From Paulinella micropora (Eukaryota > Cercozoa > Imbricatea > Euglyphida), in the NCBI GenBank assembly GCA_009731375.1, contig BJOX01000101.1, forward strand, positions 81,601-108,657: 27,057 nt of DNA, in the 5' to 3' direction. The translations under genes were made by a program, and so were the position numbers. How positions within the stretch are numbered: position 1 is the first letter of the stretch; the number at the start of each line of letters is the position of its first letter. Below the pieces are notes generated by a model that worked only from the letters and a program-made list of their open reading frames with translations, searched no databases and was not told where the DNA came from. Of this stretch, positions 9,837-19,623 are shown one piece after another.

Positions 9837-9879
9837 TGTTCGGCTGCTTGGATCGCGCGTGGCCAGCCCCCGCAACGCG
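9837..9879 (-). CDS. candidate exon (ALRGLATRDPSSRT)
   Basis: (TG)n followed by TGTGTGCAG forms the acceptor and GTATGAC is the donor. One base completes a Ser codon and 14 codons follow. Phase agrees with the exon at 10131-10177. Confidence 0.75.
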
Positions 9880-10130
9880 CTGCACACACACACATCACAT
9901 ACACACATACCTGAAATACCTACCATTCTACCATACATACATACATACATACATACATACATACATACATACATACATACATACATAACATGCATGCTCA
10001 AACAAGAAACAGCAGCAGTAGGAGCAGCAGAGCTACTAGCAGCTAGGGGGGTTGGGGGGGGGGGGGGGGGGGGGAAGGCTGTTTGTCTGCCTCTCTTGTC
10101 TGTCTGTCTGTCTGATTGTTTTATCTGTAC

Positions 10131-10177
10131 CTTTGTCCGCTGTTGTAAACGGGCTGCTGCACAGCCTGCTGCTTGGA
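10131..10177 (-). CDS. candidate exon (SKQQAVQQPVYNSGQ)
   Basis: Acceptor CGCTTAG and donor AAAG|GTACAG bound 15 codons plus two bases. It is Gln-rich. A diverged copy of its start (PKQTLQHT) lies at about 10284-10312. A 40-base poly-G-rich tract lies on the downstream side at about 10028-10075. Confidence 0.75.
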
Positions 10178-10454
10178 CTAAGCGACACACACACACACAC
10201 ACGCGCATGCATACACACACAAACACACACATACATACGCACAAATACATACATTAACGCACACATGCACATATGCACATATGCAGGTGTGCTGCAGAGT
10301 CTGCTTGGGCTGACACGCGCGCGGCGCCACATGCCTGCAGATCTTTCAGCCATCAACGACCCCCCGGCACAGGACAAGGCGGACCTCAATCTACCAATCT
10401 ATGCATCAATCTATCACCACTCTATCTATCTATCTGTCAATATATCTCTCTGAC

Positions 10455-10538
10455 CACTTGCACGAGGGAGGGCGGGATGGCTTCGTTGGCGCCGCTGCTG
10501 AGGCCGAAGCCGGGTAGAGCACGACGCGCCTGCGAGTT
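10455..10538 (-). CDS. candidate exon (NSQARRALPGFGLSSGANEA)
   Basis: Acceptor TTGGCTAG is followed by 28 codons in phase 0, ending before GTCAGA, with GTGGTC three bases earlier as an alternative donor. No domain recognised. Confidence 0.75.
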
Positions 10539-10543
10539 CTAGC

Positions 10544-10705
10544 CAACAAGCAAGCAAATCCATAAGCAAGCGACAAGTCAAGAAATCAAGAAATCAAGAA
10601 ATCAAGAAACCAATCAACCAATCAATCAACACACCAATCAATCAATCAAGCAACCAACCAAGCACAATCAATCAGCCAGTTAGTCAGTCAGTCAACGCTA
10701 GCTGT
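10544..10705. repeat. CAAT/CAAG-type degenerate tetranucleotide repeat
   Basis: Degenerate CAATCAAT, AAGAAATC and CAGT units between two exons; intronic. Confidence 0.85.
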
Positions 10706-10707
10706 AC

Positions 10708-10779
10708 CTGCAGCGAGGAGGCGAAATATGTCTTGTGTCCGTCCTTGTCGTGCCAGTACACCGCCTCGGGCGTCTCCAG
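10708..10779 (-). CDS. candidate exon (ETPEAVYWHDKDGHKTYFAS)
   Basis: Acceptor TTGCTCAG and donor CTGCAG|GTACAG are both strong. The 24 codons are in phase 0 at both ends. The WHDKDGHKTYF segment looks like a beta hairpin of a folded domain, but I cannot assign a family. Confidence 0.8.
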
Positions 10780-10811
10780 CTGAGCAACCAACACACACGT
10801 GCTGGCTGGCT

Positions 10812-10835
10812 TGCTTACTTACTTACTTACTTACT

Positions 10836-10885
<50 letters not shown>

Positions 10886-10923
10886 CTCTCTCTCTCTCTC
10901 TCTCTCTCCTCTCTGCTTGTCTG

Positions 10924-10977
<54 letters not shown>

Positions 10978-11220
10978 CAGCCACGGCACAGCGCATCTAG
11001 ACTATGTTCGCAATCCGCAACAATTTCACCGCTATTCCCGTCCACATTTGGAACAAGTGATTTACAAGTCATAAAATTAGTCCTCGTGTGACAGCACAGG
11101 CAGGCAGGCAGGCGGGCGGGCAGAGCTCGAGCGGCACCCACACCACAGCACATGGATGCATGACACACCTGCCTGCAGACATGCCCGTATGCTGCAACAA
11201 GACGCTCGTGTACAACGCAC
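10812..11220. repeat. (TTAC)n and (CT)n tracts, then unassigned unique sequence
   Basis: TTAC repeat at about 10813-10835 and CT-rich repeat at about 10837-10974. The remaining bases to 11220 are unique, moderately GC-rich and intronic by position. I see no convincing exon in them. Confidence 0.8.
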
Positions 11221-11367
11221 CTGAGAACTAGGCGCCACTTGCCTGCGCACGACAGCGGTCGCTGCCGCGCCTGCCAGCTGCTGCTGCTCCGTGACAGCCA
11301 ATCTGCTGTCGATGTTGTTGACGGGCCGGCCCACCAGCGGCGTGGTCTGCAGCCCCAGCCGCGGCAG
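11221..11367 (-). CDS. candidate exon (LPRLGLQTTPLVGRPVNNID...)
   Basis: Acceptor GATTGTTGCAG and donor TCTCAG|GTGCGT are both strong. They bound exactly 49 codons in phase 0. The second half (VTEQQQLAGAAATAVVRRQV) is helical and Ala/Gln-rich. This is one of the longest and best supported exons. No family recognised. Confidence 0.85.
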
Positions 11368-11383
11368 CTGCAACAATCACAAT

Positions 11384-11417
<34 letters not shown>

Positions 11418-11609
11418 CGCGACTGGGCAAACCACGTGCTTTTGCATGTGTATGTGTATGTGTAGTGTGCGGGGACGGAACGGCGTGACCAAGGTGCACA
11501 CGTGTGATTGTTTTGCTGTGCAAGCACGTGTGCTTGGCGGTGGCACGTGGGATAGCTGCGTGGCGGCACGTGTGCAGGCGGGCCGGCGCCACGTGTGCAC
11601 TGTCACGTG
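11384..11609. promoter_or_regulatory. cluster of eight CACGTG palindromes in an intron
   Basis: CACGTG occurs at 11384, 11433, 11499, 11525, 11544, 11567, 11590 and 11604 (first base of each). CACGTG is the core E-box/G-box bound by bHLH and plant-type bZIP factors. A regulatory role is inferred from clustering alone. A degenerate GGCACGTG tandem repeat is an alternative explanation for the densest part. Confidence 0.5.
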
Positions 11610-11730
11610 GTTGCCGCATGGCTGTGATGGCAAAGAGTGGGGGCAACAAGCGTGGTCACTAGTGGCAGCGGGTTGTGGCTTGTGTAGCCATGCTGCTGGT
11701 GGGGGAGGTGGCCATCATGGCTTGGCTGAC

Positions 11731-11793
11731 CAGCACGGCTGGCGCGGTAGGGTCGTTGTTGCCGTCTTCTGCATCGGCCGCCGCTTGCGCCAC
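11731..11793 (-). CDS. candidate exon (VAQAAADAEDGNNDPTAPAV)
   Basis: The acceptor CGAACAG is followed by 21 codons in phase 0 to a GTCAGC donor. The frame stays open for about 22 more codons to a TAG, so the donor choice is tentative. The Ala/Gln-rich start continues the helical stretch of the preceding exons. Confidence 0.65.
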
Positions 11794-11811
11794 CTGTTCG
11801 TTTATCGATCA

Positions 11812-11812
<1 letters not shown>

Positions 11813-11860
<48 letters not shown>

Positions 11861-11862
11861 CA
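11813..11862. repeat. (TTAC)n repeat starting at a splice donor
   Basis: In gene sense the donor GTGAGTAAG continues directly as (TAAG)n, so the repeat begins at the 5' splice site of the exon at 11864-11896. Confidence 0.9.
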
Positions 11863-11863
11863 C

Positions 11864-11896
11864 CAGCGCTGCTGCCTGCACCGCCTCTGCCGCGGC
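11864..11896 (-). CDS. candidate exon (AAAEAVQAAAL)
   Basis: Acceptor TTGTGTCAG and the consensus donor GTGAGTAAG bound 11 codons in phase 0. It belongs to the Ala/Gln-rich helical stretch. Confidence 0.75.
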
Positions 11897-11931
11897 CTGA
11901 CACAACAACAACAGCCAGACAGGTTCTACCA

Positions 11932-12002
<71 letters not shown>

Positions 12003-12064
12003 AAGAGAGACAGAGAGACAGAGAGACAGAGAGAGACAGAGAGAGACAGAGAGAGAGAGAGAGA
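11932..12064. repeat. (GA)n microsatellite
   Basis: GA repeat with AAAG and CAGA variants; intronic. Confidence 0.95.
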
Positions 12065-12137
12065 TGGGCAGTGTATACTGTGTGTGTGTGCGTGTTGTGT
12101 GTATGCTGTGTGTTGCCTGTGCGGCTGCCTGCGCCAC

Positions 12138-12161
12138 CATCAGATACTGCCGCGCCGCTGC
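12138..12161 (-). CDS. candidate exon (AAARQYLM)
   Basis: The acceptor TTGGCGCAG is followed by eight codons and a GTGGCG donor, both in phase 0. A close copy at 12380-12414 reads AQAAALQYLIM and has a GTATGT donor, but its end phase does not fit the next exon. This one is therefore preferred. Which copy is used cannot be settled here. Confidence 0.5.
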
Positions 12162-12179
12162 CTGCGCCAACACACATAC

Positions 12180-12343
12180 CATACAGAACATACATACATA
12201 CATACATAACATACATACATACATACATACATACATACATACATACATAACATATATAAAATACATAACATGCATAACATACATTACATACATACATACA
12301 TGCATACATACATATATAAAATACATAACATGCATAACATACA

Positions 12344-12374
<31 letters not shown>

Positions 12375-12824
12375 CATACGTCATTATCAGATACTGCAGC
12401 GCCGCCGCCTGCGCCTGCACACATGGCATACATAACATACATAACATACATATACATACATATATACATACATACATACATACATACATACATAGATACG
12501 TACATACGTACATACATACATATATACACATACATACCCATACATACACATAACATACATAAATACATACATACATACATACATACATACATACATGCAT
12601 GCATACATGCATGCATGCATGCATGCATGCATGCATACATACATACATACATACATACATACATACATACATACATACATACATGCATACATGCATACAT
12701 ACATACGTACGCATACATACGTACGCATACATACATACACATACATACATACATACATACATACATACATACATGCACATACATACATGCATACATACAT
12801 ACATACACACACATACATACATAC
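12180..12824. repeat. (CATA)n block with one exon copy
   Basis: CATA/CATG repeats with AACATA variants on both sides of the exon copy at 12380-12414. In gene sense the repeat starts as GTATGTATG directly at the donors of that copy and of the exon at 12825-12870. A roughly 70-base unit around 12245-12355 is itself duplicated. Confidence 0.9.
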
Positions 12825-12870
12825 TGGTGCGGCGCCGGCATCGAGCGGCTGTCCACAGCTGGGACAGAAC
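12825..12870 (-). CDS. zinc-ribbon-like module, second Cys pair (FCPSCGQPLDAG), exon
   Basis: The acceptor TTGCTGTTAG is followed by one base completing an Arg codon and 15 codons reading FCPSCGQPLDAGAAP, then the donor GTATGT. The CPSCG knuckle pairs with CRACG in the exon at 13138-13234 to give two C-x2-C knuckles about 20 residues apart, as in zinc ribbons. Ligand identity is inferred from pattern alone. Confidence 0.8.
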
Positions 12871-13137
12871 CTAACAGCAAGCAAGAAAGAAAAGCAAGAT
12901 AAGAAAGATAAAAAGCAAGCAAGAAAAGAAAAATAAGAAGGAAACCAACGGCTGACCGCAGCTGGGACAGAACCTTCGACCAAATAGAAAGAAAAGAAAG
13001 AAAAGAAAGAAAAAGCAAGGAAAAGCAAGGAAAAGAAAGAGAAGAAAGGAAAACGTCCGCCGCCCGGGAGCAAGTGAAGAAAGAGAAGACTGAGTAGAGA
13101 GAAAGAGAAGGAGAAGGCAGGGCTAGCGCGCGGGGAC
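12871..13137. repeat. purine-rich intron with a decayed copy of the zinc-knuckle exon
   Basis: AAAGAAA-type purine-rich sequence. At about 12946-12976 the minus strand repeats the acceptor and FCPSCGQPL codons of the neighbouring exon and then degenerates. Confidence 0.75.
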
Positions 13138-13234
13138 CTGAGTCGTTGTTGTGCGGCGCCCAGCAGCAGGTCTCGTCGGAACGCGGCGCCGCACGCGCGA
13201 CAGAAGCACTCGCTGCTCGCCGACGACGCCGCGC
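13138..13234 (-). CDS. zinc-ribbon-like module, first Cys pair (ECFCRACGAAFRRD), exon
   Basis: Acceptor GGCTAG and donor CTCAG|GTCCCC bound two bases, 31 codons and two bases. Phases match both neighbours. CFCRACGAAF is a typical zinc knuckle and is followed by an amphipathic helix (RRDLLLGAAQQRL). Confidence 0.8.
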
Positions 13235-13398
13235 CTAGCCAACACAACACACCATCACCACCCGCCAACTACATCACCATGCACCTATCTATGCATCAAT
13301 ATTTAAGATGCAACAACGGTATGTATGTATGTATGTGTGTATGTGTGTATGTATGTGTGTATGTATGTATGTATGTATGTATGTCTATCAGCTTGGAC

Positions 13399-13445
13399 CA
13401 GACAGGTTGGCGGTGGTGAGGGGGGACAAAGGACGATCGTCCCAA
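13399..13445 (-). CDS. candidate exon (WDDRPLSPLTTANLS)
   Basis: The acceptor CGTGTAG is followed by one base, 15 codons and one base, then GTCCAA. It bridges the poly-Gln exon and the zinc-knuckle exon with correct phase on both sides. Two decayed copies lie at about 13505-13545 and 13884-13932. Short and Ser/Thr/Pro-rich, with no domain. Confidence 0.6.
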
Positions 13446-14371
13446 CTACACGTCACATACACCACATACACCACCAACATAACATGCATAACATACATAA
13501 CATACATAACAGGCTAGGGGGAAGTGGGCGATCACCACAACTATACACATAACACATGACATAGGTAGCAAAGGTAACATACATAACATACATAACATAG
13601 ATAACATACACAACACACATAACATAGATAACATAGATAACATAGATTAAGATAGATAATATAGATAATATAGATAACATGATAACATAGATAACATATA
13701 ACATATAACATAGATAACATAGATAACATAGAAAAGATAGATAAGATAGATAAGATAGATAAGATAGATAGATAATATAGATAATATAGATAATATAGAT
13801 AATATAGATAACATAGACAACATAGATAAGATAGATAAGATAGATAAGATAGATAAGATAGATAAGATAGATAAGATAGATAAGAGGTTGGCGGTGGTGA
13901 GGGGGGACAAAGGGGGCGGTCGTCCCCACTAGTCATCACATACATCACATACATCATATACGTCACATACATCACATACATCACATACATCAGATACACA
14001 CATAACATACAATTAGACACCTGACATGCATACACACCTACGCACACACATACCATACACACATACACACACAAGCAGACATATGTAAAAGGATACATAA
14101 ATATGCAAACATGCACACATACACATACACAAAAGTGCATAGATATACACACATACATACGTACGTACACACATATGTACACAACTTAAATAAAAAGATA
14201 CAGAGATGTACACACATACACACACATACACACACATACATACATACATACATACATACATACATACATACATAACATAGATAACATAGATAACATAGAT
14301 AACATAGATAACATAGATGACATACATAACATACATAACATACATAACATACACAACGCACATGTACGTAC
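13446..14371. repeat. ACATA/GATAA-type repeats with decayed exon copies
   Basis: CATAACATA, AGATAACAT and AGATAAGAT units, then CATA repeats. Apart from the two decayed copies of the 13399-13445 exon I see no coding signal. Confidence 0.9.
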
Positions 14372-14451
14372 GTCAAGGTTAGTTGTTCCTGTGGCTCTGC
14401 CTGCTGCTGCTGCTGCTGTTGCTGTTGCTGCTGCTGCTGCTGCTGCTGTTG
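14372..14451 (-). CDS. poly-Gln exon
   Basis: The acceptor TACTGCAG opens a CAG/CAA run coding about 18 Gln, then AEPQEQLTL, ending at the donor GAC|GTACGT. It has 26 codons plus two bases. Mixed CAA and CAG codons suggest selection to keep Gln or a stabilised repeat. Probably a disordered or coiled-coil segment. Confidence 0.75.
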
Positions 14452-14460
14452 CTGCAGTAC

Positions 14461-15031
14461 AATACAATACAATACAATACAATACAATACAATATAATAT
14501 AATACAATACAATACAATACAACAATACAATACAATACAATACAATACAATACAATACAATACAAAAGACAAAACGATGCAATAGACCATGCAATGCAAT
14601 AGACAATACAATAGACAATACAGTACAATACAATACAATACAATAGACAATACAATACAATACAATACAATACAATACAATACAAAGCAATGCAATACAA
14701 TACAATACTATACAATACAATACAATACAATACAATACAATACAATACAATACAATACAATGCAATACAATGCGATTTAAATTAACTACAATACAATACA
14801 ATACTTGTGTGGCGGGTGGCTGTCTGGTGTGTTTTTGTGGCGGCTGGGGTCAATCAACTATACAATAAACTACTTGTTTGGCGGGTGGCTGTGCGGTGTG
14901 TTTTTGTGGCGGCTGGGGGCGGTGGTCGGGTCGGTCCATCTAATTTTATTGTGCTGTATTGTGCTGTATTGTATTGTATTATATTGTATTGTATTGTATT
15001 GTATGTTATGTCTTGGTATTGTGTGTTCTAC
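14461..15031. repeat. (AATAC)n pentanucleotide block and a 65-bp duplication
   Basis: AATAC repeats fill about 14461-14800, and the complementary TTGTA form appears at about 14953-15005. Between them a roughly 65-bp segment containing GGCGGGTGGCTG is present twice (about 14810-14852 and 14880-14925). No exon assigned. Confidence 0.9.
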
Positions 15032-15077
15032 CGCCACCTTGCTGTCCGCGCCGTCCGGACCCGTCGCACACACCTCC
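15032..15077 (-). CDS. candidate exon (EVCATGPDGADSKVA)
   Basis: The acceptor GTGTATAG is followed by one base completing a Thr codon and 15 codons, then GTAGAA. Phase fits both neighbours. No domain recognised. Confidence 0.6.
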
Positions 15078-15465
15078 CTATACACACACAACATATACGC
15101 AAATAAAAACATATGTGAAAATATTTGTCTAATAACATGAGCCACGCACCGAAGGGAGCAAGCGGGTGAGCAGTGGTTAGGTCGACGGAGTGCGTGCGTG
15201 TGTGTGTAAGTGTGTGTGTGTGTGTGTGTGTTGAGGCAGTTGTGTGCGTTTGGTTTGGCGGCACAACAATGTGTGAGTGGATGTGTTGTGTGTCAGCGGC
15301 ACACGTGAGGGAGACAACTCTCAACACTGCAAAGTAATTCCACCGTAACTCCCGTCAAAATTTGGCAAAATAAACTATAATCCTCAGCATTGTGCTCGTG
15401 TGTTCGTTAATCATAATCCTCAGCATTGTGCTCATATGTGTTAGCGCAGATTGTGCATGTGATAC
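15078..15465. other. intron without recognised content
   Basis: Mixed unique sequence with a short (GT)n run at about 15200-15232. A 27-base motif (ATAATCCTCAGCATTGTGCTC) occurs twice at about 15377-15434. Nothing else recognised. Confidence 0.5.
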
Positions 15466-16274
15466 GTGTTGTTCGGCGCTGTGGCGGCGTTGTTCTGCTC
15501 CGTCTTGCTGCTGCCTGCTGCTGTGGCTGCTGCGGGCGCCGTCGTCGCCGTCGCCGTGGGTGTGGTCGCAGTTGCTGTTGCTGTTGCTGCTGTGGTGGTG
15601 CTGGCGGTGGTTGTGGTGGCGGCGGGGAGGGCGGGAGCGAAGGAGGGATCTAGGTCGGCCGTGGCGCTGGGGGAGGAGACAGGCTTGCTCTCGCTGCTGC
15701 TGGCTGAGGTGGCGGTGGTGGTGNNNNNNNNNNNNNNNNNNNNNNNNNNNNNNNNNNNNNNNNNNNNNNNNNNNNNNNNNNNNNNNNNNNNNNNNNNNNN
15801 NNNNNNNNNNNNNNNNNNNNNNNNNNNNNNNNNNNNNNNNNNNNNNNNNNNNNNNNNNNNNNNNNNNNNNNNNNNNNNNNNNNNNNNNNNNNNNNNNNNN
15901 NNNNNNNNNNNNNNNNNNNNNNNNNNNNNNNNNNNNNNNNNNNNNNNNNNNNNNNNNNNNNNNNNNNNNNNNNNNNNNNNNNNNNNNNNNNNNNNNNNNN
16001 NNNNNNNNNNNNNNNNNNNNNNNNNNNNNNNNNNNNNNNNNNNNNNNNNNNNNNNNNNNNNNNNAGGAGGAGGAGGAGGAGGAGGAGGAGAAGAAGAAGA
16101 AGAAGAAGAAGAAGAAGAAGAAGAAGAAGAAGAAGAAGAAGAGGAGGAGGAGGAGGAGGAGGAGGAGGAGGAGGAGGAAGGAGCGGCAGCTGCTCGTCTG
16201 CTCTGTGAGGGCGGGGAGCGTGTCAGGGAGCGCTCTGTGCTGCTGAACTCGCTCTCGCTGCCGTCCTCCTCTTC
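15466..16274 (-). CDS. Ser/Thr/Ala-rich exon with poly-Ser tract, interrupted by a gap
   Basis: The acceptor TGCTGCCAG starts a frame reading EEEDGSESEFSSTERSLTRS, followed by a long poly-Ser tract encoded by TCC and TCT/TTC-type repeats. The gap 15724-16064 follows. Beyond the gap an Ala/Thr-rich frame containing TTASTTTAATATATATT runs to GTATCA. The end phase fits the next exon. This is a low-complexity, probably disordered region. Its continuity across the gap is assumed. Confidence 0.6.
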
Positions 16275-16291
16275 CTGGCAGCAAGTAGGGA

Positions 16292-16356
16292 AGTAGCTGG
16301 GTAGGTAGGTAGGTAGGTAGGTAGGTAGGTAGGTAGGTAGGTAGGTAGGTAGGTAC
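16292..16356. repeat. (GGTA)n repeat starting at a splice donor
   Basis: In gene sense the donor GTACCT continues as (ACCT)n for about 60 bases to near the next acceptor, so this short intron is almost entirely repeat. Confidence 0.9.
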
Positions 16357-16392
16357 CTCGCCCTCGCCGGCGCCGCCCGTCGGCCCCGCCAG
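16357..16392 (-). CDS. candidate micro-exon (LAGPTGGAGEGE)
   Basis: Acceptor TTATGTAG and donor GTACCT bound exactly 12 codons in phase 0. Gly-rich linker. Confidence 0.7.
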
Positions 16393-16398
16393 CTACAT

Positions 16399-16467
16399 AA
16401 GCACATACATACGTACGTACAGTAAATACGTATAACATGTACATACATACATATATACATACATACA

Positions 16468-16501
<34 letters not shown>

Positions 16502-16612
16502 CATATACATACACATACATACATATACATACGTATACATACGTAAACATACATACATACATACATACATACATACATACATACATACATACATACATAG
16601 ATACATAGATGC
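16399..16612. repeat. (CATA)n microsatellite
   Basis: CATA repeats with CGTA and TATA variants between two exons. Confidence 0.95.
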
Positions 16613-16616
16613 ATAC

Positions 16617-16694
16617 GTCTTCTGCCTCGTCGGCTGCGAAGAGCATTTCGCGTTCCGAGCCGCTGCCGTCGCCGCCCAGCCCCGCGTACAGACC
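16617..16694 (-). CDS. candidate exon (GLYAGLGGDGSG...LFAADEAED)
   Basis: Acceptor GCTGTAG and donor GTATGC bound exactly 26 codons in phase 0. The first half is Gly-rich and the second half is acidic and helical. Three further copies of its acceptor and first codons lie immediately upstream. Confidence 0.75.
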
Positions 16695-16890
16695 CTACAG
16701 CACACACCCAATACACCATAGAGCCGCTGCCGTCGCCGCCCAGCCCCGCGTACAGACCCTGCACACCACACAGCATACACCATGGCTGCCGTCACCGCCC
16801 AGCCCCGCGTACAGACCCTACACACACACCCCATACACCATGGCTGCCGTCACCGCCCAGCCCCGCGTAAAAACCCTACACACACACAGC
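16695..16890 (-). repeat. three extra tandem copies of an acceptor plus exon start
   Basis: Units of about 55-65 bases each contain GCCCAGCCCCGCGTA(C/A)A(G/A)ACCCT, which in gene sense is an AG acceptor followed by the GLYAGLGGDG codons. With the real exon there are four copies. The extra copies run into GGTGTATG-type sequence rather than the full exon. Confidence 0.85.
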
Positions 16891-16999
16891 ATACACCATA
16901 ACATGCAGCTATGTATGTATGTATTTATGTATGTATGTATGTATGTATGTATGTATGTATGTATGTATGTATGTATGTGTGCATGTATTTGAAACACAC

Positions 17000-17268
17000 C
17001 TCGGGCGCGAGCACGAGCGTGCCGACGGGCGTTGCGAGCACGCAGCCCTGCTCGCCGCCTTGTTCCGCCGCCACGTCCTCCGCCACCACCTGGGCTGTGG
17101 TGGCGGGTGGCGGCGTGGACAGTGCATTATCGACTCCTCGCCGGGGATTTGTGGCGGCGGTGGCACCCGCGGGGAAGGCCGGCAACGGGGAGGGGGCAGC
17201 GGCGGCAGACAGCGCCACAGAACTGCCTGAGCCACCACTACTGAGCTTGCGGGCCGCCGCCGCCACTT
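17000..17268 (-). CDS. Ala/Ser-rich exon near the amino end (AAAARKLSSGGSGSSVALSA)
   Basis: Acceptor TTGTTTTGCAG and donor CCCGAG|GTGTGT bound two bases and 89 codons, ending in phase 0. It is Ala/Ser/Pro-rich with an acidic section (VVAEDVAAEQGGEQG) and a hydrophobic end (VGTLVLAPE). Codon use is strongly GC-rich, unlike the repeats around it. This is the longest gap-free exon of the model. Confidence 0.8.
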
Positions 17269-17329
17269 CTGCAAAACAAGCAGATACGTATGCGAGAATA
17301 GCTAGTTAGTTGGGCGGGAAGGTAGGAAG

Positions 17330-17424
17330 GTCAGTGGGTAGGTTTGTAGGCACGCAGGTTGGTAGATAGATAGATAGGATAGATAGATGGATGGACAAGG
17401 TAGGTAGGTAGGCAGGTAGGTAGG

Positions 17425-17499
<75 letters not shown>

Positions 17500-17635
17500 G
17501 TAGGTAGATAGATAGATAGATAGCCTGCAGCGCAAAAACTAATAGAAATATATGGACACAAACATGCATCAAAGCAGACAGAGAAACAAGTCTATCTATC
17601 TACCTACCTACCTACCTACCTACCTACCTATCTAC

Positions 17636-17678
<43 letters not shown>

Positions 17679-17705
17679 CTATCTGATTATCTATCTATCT
17701 TTATC

Positions 17706-17736
<31 letters not shown>

Positions 17737-17927
17737 GTCTATCTGTCTATCTATCTATCTATCTATCTGTCTGTCTGTCTGTCTATCTGTCTATCCGTCT
17801 ATCTATCTATCCATCCATCCATCCATCCATCCACCTACCTAAATACCTACCTACCTACCCATCCATCCATCCATCCATCCATCCACCATCCATCTATCTA
17901 TCTATCTATCTATCTATCCATCCATCC

Positions 17928-18000
<73 letters not shown>
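17330..18000. repeat. (GATA)n and (CTAT)n block
   Basis: GATA/GGTA repeat to about 17522, about 65 unique bases, then CTAT with CTAC, CTGT and CATC variants over about 17590-18000. The two parts are complementary in base composition, so they could fold back on each other. Confidence 0.95.
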
Positions 18001-18001
<1 letters not shown>

Positions 18002-18008
18002 GCGCGAC

Positions 18009-18057
18009 CGCTGGCGCTGTTGCTGGAGTGCTCTCGAGATTTAGCCTGCGAGCTCAT
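18009..18057 (-). CDS. possible first coding exon ([16 protein letters not shown])
   Basis: An ATG on the minus strand opens 16 codons plus one base before GTCGCG. The end phase fits the two-base start of the exon at 17000-17268. A stop lies just upstream in frame, so it would be the start exon unless GCTCGCAG is used as an acceptor. The plus strand of the same bases reads [20 protein letters not shown], which is also protein-like, so strand and identity are uncertain. Confidence 0.35.
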
Positions 18058-18089
18058 CTACGCTGCCAAACCAGACTACACAACACATT

Positions 18090-18775
<686 letters not shown>

Positions 18776-19235
18776 GTGCCTTATTTCAGTGTACAAAAAA
18801 AGTTTTACAACCTTGAAGTAGCGACTTTCTTCTCTATCTCTGTATTTGTCGTCCTGGCCAACCAAAGCCAAACAGTATTATTATTTATCTGTGTTTTCTT
18901 GTGTATTTCTTCACAGTACCTAGAAAAACGGTAACCTCTACGGTACCTTTAAAACCTTTACAGTAAACCTCGGGACAAAAGTGCAGGGGGGTTAGGGTGG
19001 CACTGCTGGGCCTGCACTGTTAGTTGGGGTGGCAAATCACCTATTTTGCGACCTCGGACGAGAAAAAGCCGGAACATTGTAAATGCCTGAATTTCAGCAT
19101 TTGAAGCCGTTTCCACAAACATGTTTGATATGGTAGGACTGACCATGAATGATTGTCATTAATATTACAAGTTTTGGTCCAATTTGGCCCATCAGGCCTA
19201 AAATCAAATTGAGAAATTCTGGAATGAGCTCATTT
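18776..19235. other. unassigned sequence of intermediate composition
   Basis: No microsatellites and no convincing gene. An inverted repeat GTGCAGG (18981) / CCTGCAC (19011) encloses a GT-rich loop. Acceptor-like pyrimidine-AG sites occur on the plus strand, for example ATTTCTTCACAG ending near 18917, but no exon was established. Confidence 0.4.
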
Positions 19236-19309
19236 CTAAGTAGATGATAACCCAGAACTCGTCGAGAATTTAATCAATTCTTGACCTCGTCTGGGTTGTT
19301 GAAGCCTTC
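19236..19309 (-). CDS. possible terminal exon of a cellular gene (RLQQPRRGQELIKFSTSSG)
   Basis: Acceptor CTATCAACAG follows a branch-point-like TACTAAG. Two bases complete a Gly codon from the exon at 19409-19450, then the frame runs 23 codons to TAG. The intervening 99-base intron begins GTAATT. It has a length divisible by three and is open in this frame, so an unspliced reading is also possible. No family recognised. Confidence 0.45.
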
Positions 19310-19408
19310 CTGTTGATAGTAGAGACTTAGTAGATACAAAGAAACAAAAACAACCAAATAGCCTTATACAGCACACTACAAGAAAACATATATACATCAA
19401 CGAATTAC

Positions 19409-19450
19409 CTTTTGAAGTCTTCCTCTTCAGACCTTCCAACTCCAATTCAC
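19409..19450 (-). CDS. possible internal exon of a cellular gene (ELELEGLKRKTSK)
   Basis: The acceptor is a classical pyrimidine tract (TTTTCTCTTTTTAG) with a CTAAC branch-point candidate, and the donor is AAG|GTAATT. Only one frame is open, giving 13 codons rich in Leu, Glu and Lys. The splice signals differ in style from the microsatellite introns of 1-18 kb. Confidence 0.5.
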
Positions 19451-19476
19451 CTAAAAAGAGAAAAGTTAGTCATGTA

Positions 19477-19499
19477 AAAAAGCCACACGGGGGCTTTTT
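19477..19499. terminator. hairpin AAAAAGCC / GGCTTTTT
   Basis: A perfect 8-bp inverted repeat with a 7-base loop (ACACGGG) lies between the integrase gene end and the cellular-like exon. On either strand it ends in a T-run, like an intrinsic terminator. It may mark the viral edge or be chance. Confidence 0.4.
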
Positions 19500-19623
19500 G
19501 ACCTGAGCCTATAGGTGGTTGATGTGAGAAGTGTTTGAAGTTTTTATGTTTTTTCTGGTGAGTGGTGGTATTTAATTTATAAATCTAATATTTGCTTCTT
19601 CTTCCTTATTCTATCTGAAGTTC
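19500..19623. other. junction between cellular-like and viral-like sequence
   Basis: AT content rises through this stretch and the integrase gene ends at 19624. No terminal inverted repeat or target-site duplication can be identified, because the other end of the element is outside the window. Confidence 0.4.

Noticed and set aside
10280-10380. Possible exon reading AGMWRRARVSPSRLCS or ACGAARVSAQADSAA
   Set aside because: Part of it is a diverged copy of the exon at 10131-10177, the phase is ambiguous, and the neighbouring exons join in phase without it.
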